12,606 nt of DNA from Bacteroidales bacterium (GCA_031259205.1 JAIRLS010000293.1:1-12606); one strand, 5' to 3'; shown: positions 1-7,343, numbered from the stretch's first letter. Numbers and translations are program-made. The notes: generated by a model from the letters alone, not told the origin.

Positions 1-144
1 GTCGTCCAAAAAAATAAGCATGTATGTTTTTTCATTATCAACACATTTGGCTCGCTTTGGGATTTGAGCCTGCAATAACGGCTACGATAAGCCGGTTTGC
101 GACAATTTGAAATGCACCCAATTTGCTTAGTTCTTTTTTTGAGT

Positions 145-156
145 CGTATTAATACG
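145..156. repeat. Perfect 12-base palindrome
   Basis: The sequence cgtattaatacg equals its own reverse complement. It does not extend outward, since both flanks are T. It lies directly after ttctttttttgag (131-143), which resembles the outer part of the inverted-repeat arm at 178-202. It could be a dimeric protein-binding site, a remnant of a repeat element, or chance in AT-rich DNA. Confidence 0.35.
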
Positions 157-233
157 TTTAACCGGTCTTTTCATGGTTAATTCTTTTTTTTGAGGCGCTA
201 TGAAAAACAATTCTTCTGCCCCCCACAAATACA

Positions 234-261
234 CGAATGTAGAGACGCACGGCGTGCGTCT
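234..261. repeat. REP-like palindromic repeat, copy 1
   Basis: This 28-base unit begins cgaatgtag and ends with the hairpin agacgcacggcgtgcgtct, which has an 8-base perfect stem and a ggc loop. An identical unit starts 35 bases further on. Short GC-rich palindromes near operon ends in bacteria often act as REP-type elements that block 3' exonucleases or mark mobile repeats. That role is inferred from form and position only. Confidence 0.6.
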
Positions 262-268
262 GAAAGCG

Positions 269-296
269 CGAATGTAGAGACGCACGGCGTGCGTCT
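269..296. repeat. REP-like palindromic repeat, copy 2
   Basis: This is an exact 28-base copy of the unit at 234-261, in the same orientation, separated from it by 7 bases (gaaagcg). It can form the same hairpin. Two exact copies this close point to recent local duplication or to a composite repeat element. Both lie inside the inverted-repeat pair at 178-424. Confidence 0.6.
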
Positions 297-447
297 AAAT
301 ATGCGGAACGTCCTGAATTGAAAATCGACGCAGTCAAAGGACTTTTAAGAGGGATAGGAAGAAAGCGGGAAACAAAACACGGATGGAACAGTCCACTGCC
401 CCATAGCGCCTCAAAAAAGAATTAGTCGGGCGTTTGCTGCGGCGGAT

Positions 448-3435
448 CTATTCTTGTGACAGGACGTCTTTAGCGTGGCGTGCGTAATGATTTTGCAGAT
501 CGTCGGCGTATGCGTGCAGTATGGAAGCGCCCAGTCCTTGATGATCTCCGCAGCGGTACAAGGCACGCGCCAAGTGCAGTTCTTTCAGTACGCGGTTGCG
601 CAGGGCGGTGTCGTCTTTGTTACTGCCGGCGACATTCCTTGCCTGTTGGTAGCCGGTGATGGCGTCGGAACGGATGCCCGGAAGATGCAACAGTTCGAAC
701 AGGATGGGCGCTGCCGTCTTGTCGCCAATGGTTTCAAAGGCGAGGCATACGGCGCGGAAATGTGAAAAGGTTCGCTGTCCCGTTAATCTGCCGGCATGGG
801 TGATGATCGCCGGCAGGGCTTCTTTCTTGCGCGTATTGCCCAGGGCGATGATCAGGCTGTCCAGACGGCTCATGCACGGGCCAAACTGTCCCATGCCGGT
901 GTAAGGCCATCCGGCGTCCCATTCGGTGTGGCGGTTTACTTCGTTTATCAATATCTGCAAGCCGTCCGGTTCGCCTAACATGGCCAGTGTGTGAGCATAA
1001 TTAAGCGCATCGGGCGTACCTGTCCGTTGTTTCAACTGTTCTTTCAGCAGCGGGACGGCTTTTTGGGCGTCGGTAAGCAATATTTCCAGTCCCTTCATGT
1101 TGTCGTACAGGGTTTGAGCGGCTGCCGCCAACTGGTCGTCTGTGAACGGGAACCGGTCTTTGTCGGTAAGCGTTCTTTCGGGCAGGTTGCCTGTTGCCAC
1201 CAAATGTTGCTGCACTTTTTTGATGTCTACCCGGCGGAGGGCTTTTTTTTCTTTGACAGCTCTTGCCACGAGATATCCGACCGCATAGCCTTGATTTTGC
1301 AGGCAGGGCTGCATTCGGATTACAGGCATGGCGTCGCGGTGAGCGCCTGTTCCCAGCCCTGTTACGAGGATTCCGTCAAGTCCCTGGGGCAGCAATGTTC
1401 GTAAAGGGACGTCGGCATTGTAAATTTTGTGTCGTTTTTCGGGCGGTTTCAGCGTAAAGAAGGCGTCGATGGTGTAACCGTGCGTATCGAACGAACTGGT
1501 GTGGTAAGAGAGGGTATCGGGGTAGCGTCGCTCGTTGATTACGTCCAATACCGCTATATTGTGTTCGGCGGTTATACGGCGGCGTTCGCGCGTCTGGGGC
1601 AGTTTTCCGATGTCGTACATACCTTGATATTTGGCTTTTGCTGCGATAAACACACGGGAGATATCCAGCACGTCCGTATCGTCAATAAACGTCCAGTCGG
1701 TATTGTTGTAGAAATCGTTCAAATTGTGTCGTGACAGTCCGGCTCCCTGAATCGCTAAAGTTTTTTTACCGGTATAATCGTAGGCGGCTCCGGCAGCAAT
1801 AGCAATATCGGCGCTTCCGGTACTGTCTACTACAATGTCGGCAAGTACGACGCCACGTCCGAAAGGCGTGGCTACCACCACGCCGCATACTTTGTTCCCG
1901 TCGACAACGGCGCCGCAACCCATTGCGCCGAACCATATCTCTCCTCCCGCTTTTCGGGTTTCGCGGCGGAACCATTCCATTTTCCAGTCGGCGTTCCATT
2001 CCACATCGCATTTCTTTTTTTGTCGCGGATGTTCGGTGGGCGCCATGGCGCATACGCCGTTGTCTACTTCGGCGGAAAATCCTTTACGGAAGCCGTCCCA
2101 GTAGCGTCCGATAAGCCCGTTGGTGGCCGTGCCTCCCAGCCCGTGAAGGTACTCCAGCGTCAGCGTTTTAATGCCTTGGCGTGCGGCGCTGATTCCTGCC
2201 GGAGCGCCGGAAGTTCCTCCGCCCAACACGACCATGTCGTACGTCCCCCATACCGGAAGCATTATGTCGGACAGGCGTAGCGCCCCTTTTTGTCGCGACG
2301 GGCGCAGGGGAACGCTGATTTCCCTTGCCACAGCCTTTATACAGACTTCTTTTTGGGGACGGATGTTCAATTTCGAATGTTCGACGTGTTGTTTTTTTAC
2401 GGCTTGCCGCGCTACTTCTTTTCCCATCCATTGTCCCACCGTCATCAGCGATGAAGGCTGCATCAGTTTTTGAGCGGCTTTGCGGGAGATGCCGGCATAA
2501 GCGCTTAATACGTGCAAACCGGACAGGCCGGCGGGAGAAAAGGCCTGTAAGGGAAGATCTTTCAAACTGTCCGAATCCCGGACAGGCATGTCCGTCCGGA
2601 TGTATTGCGGGCAGTGGTACGATAAAAAGTCGGAACTGTCTAATTGATCGGCGTCCCATGTAATATCTCTTATTTGTTGTTCGATGCTGCACATGGCGGC
2701 ATAGTTGTTGCCTGTGTTGGGAAAAGAGAACGAATAACGGCGAATGGGATATTCCTGCCTGTCGGTTTTCACGGTACGTTCTTCAAGCGTTTTCATGCGG
2801 CTGTCCTGTCGGGCGGCATTGCCCAGCACCGTAAATTCGTATTCGGCTTTGCCGGATATATCCCCTGCAAGCGGCAAGGCGGCGCTACGGACTACCTGTG
2901 CACAGAGCGTGGCGTCGATCACGGCCTTCGCTTGTATGGCCTGACAGCCGGAGCGATTGACAATCATTCCGCCGCCGATATTCCCTTTGTCGTCGTACAG
3001 AAGTCCGGCAAAGTAACTGCTGTACAAAAATGGAATATTCAGCCGGAGCAATTCGTCTTCCAGTACGGTTTTTACTTTCAGGGGCAGGGGCAGTTCCCCG
3101 CCTTCGAAAATGATTTTGGCGAGGGGATGTTCCGGCTCTTCGTCCGTCCACAGGCGTAGCGTGCCGCAGATGTCTTCTCCCAGATAGGGCGCAGGCGCTG
3201 CGAGAAATACCGACGCACCGTTGCGGACAGCCTCTGTTGCGGCGGTCACAGCCCCCGACGAGCCTCCGGCAATCAACACATCGACCGAGGCAAGGAGTGT
3301 CACCTCGTGTGCCGGCAAACGGCAATGCGTCGCTTTTGATTTTTCTCCCGTCCAAACGCTTACCGGCAAGATACTGCTGCCGGACAATCCCGCGCCGATA
3401 GCGGAAGTCTTGATAAAATCCCTTCTTGTCACCAT
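448..3435 (-). CDS. Tat-exported tandem FAD-dependent oxidoreductase-like protein with HEAT-like C-terminus
   Basis: 995 residues, last gene of the operon, starting at ATG 26 bases after the 465-residue flavoprotein gene. The N-terminus has a twin-arginine signal (TRRDFIKTS, residues 3-11, then a small-residue hydrophobic stretch), so a folded, cofactor-loaded enzyme is probably exported to the periplasm. Two flavoprotein modules follow. Module 1 (about 50-347) has GGSSGA at 57-62, no acidic residue after beta-2 (A80), and no RxxRR motif. Module 2 (about 398-727) has GGGTSG at 405-410, E428, LGGTATNG at 433-440, RERRRI at 616-621, and a C-terminal FAD-site signature at 689-721 (VTGLGTG through a PC pair to GYAVGY). 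It fits the FAD_oxidored family (PF12831). Residues about 765-985 form alpha-helical HEAT-like repeats. Module 1 ends with a similar signature (AGISRKAAQKLMQP, 314-327), which supports internal duplication with decay. The substrate is unknown; oxidation of an imported sugar or aglycone is inference. Confidence 0.85.
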   Translation of the reverse strand: MVTRRDFIKTSAIGAGLSGSSILPVSVWTGEKSKATHCRLPAHEVTLLASVDVLIAGGSSGAVTAATEAVRNGASVFLAAPAPYLGEDICGTLRLWTDEEPEHPLAKIIFEGGELPLPLKVKTVLEDELLRLNIPFLYSSYFAGLLYDDKGNIGGGMIVNRSGCQAIQAKAVIDATLCAQVVRSAALPLAGDISGKAEYEFTVLGNAARQDSRMKTLEERTVKTDRQEYPIRRYSFSFPNTGNNYAAMCSIEQQIRDITWDADQLDSSDFLSYHCPQYIRTDMPVRDSDSLKDLPLQAFSPAGLSGLHVLSAYAGISRKAAQKLMQPSSLMTVGQWMGKEVARQAVKKQHVEHSKLNIRPQKEVCIKAVAREISVPLRPSRQKGALRLSDIMLPVWGTYDMVVLGGGTSGAPAGISAARQGIKTLTLEYLHGLGGTATNGLIGRYWDGFRKGFSAEVDNGVCAMAPTEHPRQKKKCDVEWNADWKMEWFRRETRKAGGEIWFGAMGCGAVVDGNKVCGVVVATPFGRGVVLADIVVDSTGSADIAIAAGAAYDYTGKKTLAIQGAGLSRHNLNDFYNNTDWTFIDDTDVLDISRVFIAAKAKYQGMYDIGKLPQTRERRRITAEHNIAVLDVINERRYPDTLSYHTSSFDTHGYTIDAFFTLKPPEKRHKIYNADVPLRTLLPQGLDGILVTGLGTGAHRDAMPVIRMQPCLQNQGYAVGYLVARAVKEKKALRRVDIKKVQQHLVATGNLPERTLTDKDRFPFTDDQLAAAAQTLYDNMKGLEILLTDAQKAVPLLKEQLKQRTGTPDALNYAHTLAMLGEPDGLQILINEVNRHTEWDAGWPYTGMGQFGPCMSRLDSLIIALGNTRKKEALPAIITHAGRLTGQRTFSHFRAVCLAFETIGDKTAAPILFELLHLPGIRSDAITGYQQARNVAGSNKDDTALRNRVLKELHLARALYRCGDHQGLGASILHAYADDLQNHYARHAKDVLSQE

Positions 3436-3461
3436 ACTGTTGAATGATATTCCATTTTCAA

Positions 3462-4859
3462 TTATAAGAGGTATTGTCCTTCTTCTATCAATCTTTTCCG
3501 GAGGAATTGGACGTCAATGTTATGGACGTCATTTTTTGACTGCCGGATGGCATGTGCCGCCGCCATTCCTGCCGCTTCGCCCGTTACCAGACAGGGAGGC
3601 ATCACCCGCAGGCTGCCGAAGGCTTCTTCGTCGGTGGATATACAGCGGCCTGCCGTCAGCACGTTTTTCAATCCCTTGGGCGTCAGGCAGCGGTAGGGGA
3701 TACCGTGCGACTCGCCTTTCTTATAGCGGGTGGCCTTGTATCCGGTTTTGTGCACGTCGATATAGTAGCAATTACGCCCTATTTCGTCTTCAAATGTTTT
3801 CCGCTGCATCCAGTCTTCAATAGTAAAAGTATAATCGCCCTCGATACGGCGGCTGTCGCGGACGCCAAGCAGACTTCCGGTTTTTGCCAGAAAAGCGCCG
3901 CCGAAGGTTTGCGGCTGTACGTCCTTCATGGCTTGCAGATACTGCGCGGCTATTTGCCGGCCGGTGATCATGGCTTGCGACAAAGCCCAGGGATCGGTGC
4001 TGTCCACATTTACCAGATGACCGGCGTTGAACTGTACGACGTCCGGCCCAATCAGGTTATTGCAGAAATGCTTGTCTATTAAGGGATATTTTCCCGAAGC
4101 GACGGCCTCGTATACGGGGCTTTTCGGATTGCCGGTATGCAGATTGGGGCCGTTGAGGTAATGGTAGGTATCCACATTGGCGAAGGAAAAGCACATGGAG
4201 GAACTTTGTACTACGCCGTTTGCATCGCCTCGCTTAAAGCCGGCGCCTGCCCATGCTGCCAGGTCGCCGTCGCCGGTGGCGTCAATGTATATTTTGGCTT
4301 TGAAAGCAACAAGTCCGGATTTGTTGGCGACTATCAAGGCGTCGACCGTATCTTTTGCCGACATTTCCACTGCCGCCAGACGCGAAAAAAACAGTACCTG
4401 CACTTTGGCTTCCGTCACAAAGCGGTCGTACACCGTCATCAGATGTTCGGGGTTGATGTGCACCCAGTCCAGTTTGTTTTTGGATTCGTGGGGCACGCCT
4501 TTTTTCGATTCGTTAAAGATTTTTTCCGCAAGTCCGCGATAGATGATTTTTTCGCCGTCGGAAAACGGACACCATGCCGGTACCATGCCGGCAGTGCCCA
4601 TGCCGCCCAACTGCCCCATCGCTTCGAGAAGCAATACTCTGGCGCCTTCCCGCGCCGCTGATATGGCTGCCGTACACCCTCCGGGGCCGCCGCCCGCCAC
4701 AATCACGTCCCAACGGTCGTCGACCGGTATTTTCCTTTTAGATAAAGCCAACGACGGTTCTTCCTTCGCAGACAAATTTCCCGCGCCGGCTATCGCCCCT
4801 GCTGTGAGCAAGCCGCTTTTCCTTAAAAATTCTCTTCTGGTATTCATAATGATTTTCAT
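3462..4859 (-). CDS. Tat-exported FAD-dependent oxidoreductase (PF12831-type)
   Basis: 465 residues. The N-terminus carries a twin-arginine signal (TRREFLRKSG, 7-16) followed by an Ala/Gly-rich hydrophobic segment, so export to the periplasm with FAD bound is likely. The Rossmann fold is clear: DVIVAGGGPGG (51-61), ribose-binding E79 after VLLL, and GQLGGMGTAG (82-91). The family motif GVRDSRRIEGDY is at 332-343. The C-terminal FAD-contact region runs from NVLTAGRCIS (399-408) to GSLRVMPPC and GEAAGMAAAHA (427-437). This is a complete single-module PF12831-like enzyme. The start is ambiguous: ATG at 4859 gives MKIIMNTRREF, while ATG at 4847 gives MNTRREF, the more usual Tat leader form. It is the fifth gene of the operon, after an unusually long 116-base gap. 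The reaction is not known; oxidation or reduction of the locus substrate is inferred from context. Confidence 0.88.
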   Translation of the reverse strand: MKIIMNTRREFLRKSGLLTAGAIAGAGNLSAKEEPSLALSKRKIPVDDRWDVIVAGGGPGGCTAAISAAREGARVLLLEAMGQLGGMGTAGMVPAWCPFSDGEKIIYRGLAEKIFNESKKGVPHESKNKLDWVHINPEHLMTVYDRFVTEAKVQVLFFSRLAAVEMSAKDTVDALIVANKSGLVAFKAKIYIDATGDGDLAAWAGAGFKRGDANGVVQSSSMCFSFANVDTYHYLNGPNLHTGNPKSPVYEAVASGKYPLIDKHFCNNLIGPDVVQFNAGHLVNVDSTDPWALSQAMITGRQIAAQYLQAMKDVQPQTFGGAFLAKTGSLLGVRDSRRIEGDYTFTIEDWMQRKTFEDEIGRNCYYIDVHKTGYKATRYKKGESHGIPYRCLTPKGLKNVLTAGRCISTDEEAFGSLRVMPPCLVTGEAAGMAAAHAIRQSKNDVHNIDVQFLRKRLIEEGQYLL

Positions 4860-4885
4860 TTAAACGGTGCTTTCCCGTCCGGGGA

Positions 4886-4910
4886 ATCAAAACCGTATCA
4901 AAAGCGTATC
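4886..4910. promoter_or_regulatory. 11-base tandem repeat in the intergenic gap upstream of the flavoprotein genes
   Basis: In the 116-base gap (4860-4975), plus-strand atcaaaaccgt (4886-4896) is followed directly by atcaaaagcgt (4897-4907) and atc: two units with one mismatch plus a partial third. The core ccgtatca recurs at 4964-4971. The unit length is close to one helical turn, and the repeat lies 27-51 bases upstream of the ATG at 4859, so it could be an operator or part of an internal promoter for the two flavoprotein genes. No exact Bacteroidota -7 motif (TAnnTTTG) was found, so the regulatory role is speculative. Confidence 0.3.
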
Positions 4911-4975
4911 TTTACATTTTTTACATATCAACCGCTTTTTTGAAACAGCCTCATCCGCTTGTTCCGTATCAGGCA

Positions 4976-6076
4976 TTAATAAGTGATGATACTGTACACT
5001 TCCACTTCATACAGCCTGACTTGTCCCGCTCCCACCAAGCGTACCTTGCCGGTGGTTACGGGAGGGAACTCGGAGGTGTACTGGGTAACATTGGGAGCCA
5101 CATGCACATCCTTCCACGCATCGTCAATCCACGCCTGTAACGTAATGGTAACCGGATTGCTATAATTGCCGCTGCTTCCGTTCCACATACCGACGCTGCT
5201 GATTTCGTATGTTCCCTGCAAGTCGATCTCTAAGGTGTGCGGCCCGTTTGCTGCGGATACCCATCTGGGGGTTGAGCTGGAGGCGGTGTGATTTCCGTCC
5301 ACTGCATTGACCGCCTGTTGTTCGGCGGCCTCCGCATTTACGCTTCCGGCAATTACCGGTTTGTTAAGCGCTACGTTGATGATTTTGCGGACAGGCATTC
5401 TGGCGATTGAGGTAAAGAAAGTGTCGATGGCGGTCGGCGCCGGCACATAGAGTGTTGTGTAGGTAATGCCTTCGGTATAATCCACGTTTTCCAGCGTCGA
5501 ACTGTTGCCGAGTTTCGGGTAATAGACGGTTACCGGCTCGTTATTCCTGGTGGTATAATAGACTTCGACGCCCAATTCTTCGGTGGAGGAAGCGTTGCCC
5601 CAGGTCACCGTTATGTCGCCGGTGACTTCGTTCACGTCGGTATTTGTCACGCGGCGATTCAACAGTTTTTCCTGATACAGATCGCCGTACGCGCTTGCCA
5701 GCGTTTCGAATACCATGGATTTGTTGCCCAGGTCGTCCCAGGAAACCCAGTGGAAGGTGTGATTGCCTTCGGTAATTCCGTCGGCGCTGTCGAACAGCGC
5801 TTCCAGCGCATCGGCGGGTTTGTGCGCAGGAATGGTCAGCGTTTTGGAAATGGTGTCATTGACGCCCCACGATACGATCATTTTCTTGGCTCGCGGATCG
5901 CTGATCCAGTACCTGAACAGCAATTTGCTGTTTTTCCCCGGATAGTAGCGGACGGAATCGACTTTTCCGATATATACCGTTTCTCCTCTGGCAAGAAATT
6001 CGTCGTGCTTATCGTTCATTTTGGCGCAACTGCCTGCGATGAGCGTTGTTGTCAGCATTAAGATAATCTTTTTCAT
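4976..6076 (-). CDS. DUF4998 lipoprotein with C-terminal discoidin (F5/8 type C-like) domain
   Basis: 366 residues. MKKIILMLTT followed by AGSC gives a lipoprotein signal with lipidated Cys17, so it is probably anchored in the outer membrane. Residues about 25-215 look like DUF4998: GETVYIGKVDSVRYYPGKN (31-49), SDPRAKKMIVSWG (59-71), DLGNKS (115-120) and LLNRRV (138-143). Residues about 233-362 resemble a discoidin/F5/8 type C carbohydrate-binding domain, with NVALNKPV (234-241), AVDGNHTASS (258-267), RWVSA (271-275), LEIDLQG and a closing VRLYEVEVYS. An accessory glycan-binding role beside SusC/SusD is inferred from the domains and context. The start ATG is preceded by the purine run AGAAAG. 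The upstream gap is 36 bases. No catalytic motif is seen. Confidence 0.82.
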   Translation of the reverse strand: MKKIILMLTTTLIAGSCAKMNDKHDEFLARGETVYIGKVDSVRYYPGKNSKLLFRYWISDPRAKKMIVSWGVNDTISKTLTIPAHKPADALEALFDSADGITEGNHTFHWVSWDDLGNKSMVFETLASAYGDLYQEKLLNRRVTNTDVNEVTGDITVTWGNASSTEELGVEVYYTTRNNEPVTVYYPKLGNSSTLENVDYTEGITYTTLYVPAPTAIDTFFTSIARMPVRKIINVALNKPVIAGSVNAEAAEQQAVNAVDGNHTASSSTPRWVSAANGPHTLEIDLQGTYEISSVGMWNGSSGNYSNPVTITLQAWIDDAWKDVHVAPNVTQYTSEFPPVTTGKVRLVGAGQVRLYEVEVYSIITY

Positions 6077-6112
6077 GTCTTTCTATATTTGAATGATGTT
6101 GAATGATGAATA

Positions 6113-7318
6113 CTATTCTGTAATGGGTTCGCCCCAAAAGGACAATTCGGCGACATGCAATCCGATGCTGCCTCCCCACGCCCTTCTCACCCTGAAACGG
6201 ATGTAGCGTACGGCAGGTTCGTCGCCGGTGAACTCAAACTCTTCTCCGGCTTGGGCATAGGCCAGGTCGTCTGCCGTTGCCTCCTGACTGGAGTCCAGTC
6301 CCGACGGGCGATACGAGATGCAGTTGATCATCGGCCCGCCCCAATCTGCGTCCGTACTTGCCGCGTTTAGCGCTACCGACTGATCGTTGGTGCCCATCAG
6401 GTAAAAATCATACGGATTGTGCAGCCTGAAATAATAGTCGGATCTGCCCCACATCCTGAAACGGGATAATTGTGCCTTAACGCCAAGATCCATAGTGAAA
6501 TAGGCGGTGGTGACGCCGTCGCTGTAAGCTTGGATGTAATACACCTGACCGGCCACCGCACCGGCTACTTCCACGCCATCCCAAATGACGTCAAGAGTGC
6601 TTTTTCCCCAAGAGTGCAATGAGAAGGAAGGCCATCTGGGCATTTCCATAAACTTCGACTTGTCGAGTTTGGTTTCAAACAGAGGCGTCAGCGTAAATTC
6701 CGTCGTATCGGTGTAGTTATTGTACATGTCCCGGGCAAAGACGGCAAAGGTGGTCGGCTTGTCTTCCTGTCCGCGAATAGCCCTTTGCGCCTGCGCTTCG
6801 GAGGTGTAAAAGGATTCTATCAGTTCGAACTTTCCTTCGTCGTTCTTTTTCAGGAAAGTCACTACTACGTTTTCACGCACTTCGTTTTCCCAGCTCACCT
6901 TGAAACCGCCGCGGGCTACCGTGGGATGAATACTCTCGATCAGGTCGTAGATAACGGCGTTTTCCGGATGGATTTTGACTTCCAACGGCTCGGATTCGTT
7001 CCGGCTTCTGTCCACCGTCACCAGGTTCAGAATGTATTCCTGCGAGCGTGCAAATCCCTTGACGGTGATTACGTTGGAAAACACGGAGGCTCTGATGTCC
7101 TGTTTTTCACCGTTGGGAAGGACAAATTGCGTTTTGACGTACAGCAGGTCTGTTTCGTCGGGCAATTCGTAAGTGATGGTTGATCCGCCGGAAAAATTGA
7201 TCACTTCATAGTTTGTAATCGGTTGGGGCGGCCTGCTGTCCACCGGATACTGTCCGATGGGGTCTTCCGCGCAGGCGGAAAGTATTAACAGTCCTGAAAA
7301 TAAGATATGTGTTTTCAT
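6113..7318 (-). CDS. DUF4959-DUF5126-DUF5000 surface lipoprotein
   Basis: 401 residues. The signal peptide ends in the lipobox LSAC with Cys16. The next part (about 17-118) matches the DUF4959 pattern: NFSGGSTITYELPDETDLLY (41-60), VLPNGEKQDIRASV, and VDRSRNESEPL (102-112). Residues about 120-212 match DUF5126: a GGFKVSWEN strand (137-145), YTS, an AIRGQ segment (180-184) and ARDMYNN (195-201). Residues about 225-398 match DUF5000, a discoidin-like beta-sandwich, with PRWPSFSLHSWG (227-238), DLGVKAQLSRFRMWGR (277-292) and the closing RYIRFRV with HVAELSFWGE. Proteins of this build sit beside SusC/SusD in many Bacteroidota loci and are presumed surface glycan-binding proteins; the ligand here is unknown. 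It starts at ATG with a clear ribosome site and lies 25 bases after susD. Confidence 0.85.
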   Translation of the reverse strand: MKTHILFSGLLILSACAEDPIGQYPVDSRPPQPITNYEVINFSGGSTITYELPDETDLLYVKTQFVLPNGEKQDIRASVFSNVITVKGFARSQEYILNLVTVDRSRNESEPLEVKIHPENAVIYDLIESIHPTVARGGFKVSWENEVRENVVVTFLKKNDEGKFELIESFYTSEAQAQRAIRGQEDKPTTFAVFARDMYNNYTDTTEFTLTPLFETKLDKSKFMEMPRWPSFSLHSWGKSTLDVIWDGVEVAGAVAGQVYYIQAYSDGVTTAYFTMDLGVKAQLSRFRMWGRSDYYFRLHNPYDFYLMGTNDQSVALNAASTDADWGGPMINCISYRPSGLDSSQEATADDLAYAQAGEEFEFTGDEPAVRYIRFRVRRAWGGSIGLHVAELSFWGEPITE

Positions 7319-7324
7319 GTTTTA

Positions 7325-7330
7325 TCCTTT
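7325..7330 (-). promoter_or_regulatory. Ribosome binding site of the DUF5000 lipoprotein gene
   Basis: AAAGGA on the minus strand lies 6 bases before the ATG at 7318. It is the clearest Shine-Dalgarno-like site in the window and supports that start. The other genes have only purine- or A-rich leaders, as is common in Bacteroidota. Confidence 0.5.
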
Positions 7331-7343
7331 TAAATTTTGGTTT

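Larger units (their letters stand above)
178..424. repeat. MITE-like element bounded by 23-25 base inverted repeats
   Basis: The left arm (178-202) reads taattc, eight T, then gaggcgctatg. The right arm (402-424) is its reverse complement, catagcgcctc, six A, gaatta. The arms match completely except that the homopolymer is 8 bases on the left and 6 on the right. They enclose about 200 bases with no transposase or gene, but with two hairpin-forming repeats. This layout fits a small non-autonomous mobile element. No clear target-site duplication is seen beside the arms (ggt on the left, tcg on the right), so mobility is inference. The right arm lies 23 bases beyond the stop codon of the last operon gene. 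Confidence 0.5.
1..447. other. Non-coding region beyond the 3' end of the operon, repeat-rich
   Basis: No credible protein gene is seen on either strand. The region is richer in A/T homopolymers than the operon. It contains a perfect 12-base palindrome (145-156), a pair of long inverted repeats (178-202 and 402-424) and two direct repeats of a hairpin-forming 28-mer (234-261, 269-296). Weak potential hairpins are also present at 49-70 (5-base stem, 12-base loop) and 77-97 (7-8 base stem with a bulge). Neither is followed by a T-run in the direction of operon transcription, so no confident intrinsic terminator for the operon can be named. Bases 1-48 show nothing recognisable. Confidence 0.7.

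Noticed and set aside
49..97. Possible intrinsic terminators (hairpins 49-70 and 77-97)
   Set aside because: The stems are short or bulged and lack a following T-run in the direction of operon transcription.
200..277. Plus-strand ORF of 25 codons starting at the end of the left inverted-repeat arm
   Set aside because: It is very short and runs through the hairpin repeat (NVETHGVRL is simply the repeat translated). No ribosome site or family match supports it.
234..296. CRISPR-like direct repeats
   Set aside because: Only two 28-base units with a 7-base gap; there are no spacers of proper length and no cas genes.
2168..2692. Minus-strand 174-residue open frame inside the 995-residue gene
   Set aside because: It is in another frame of a continuous gene with intact motifs on both sides. 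The Arg-rich, domain-free translation is typical of a shadow frame.
4872..4886. Hairpin ttccc-gtccg-gggaa just before the 465-residue flavoprotein gene
   Set aside because: A 5-base stem is too weak to call a riboswitch or attenuator and could be chance.
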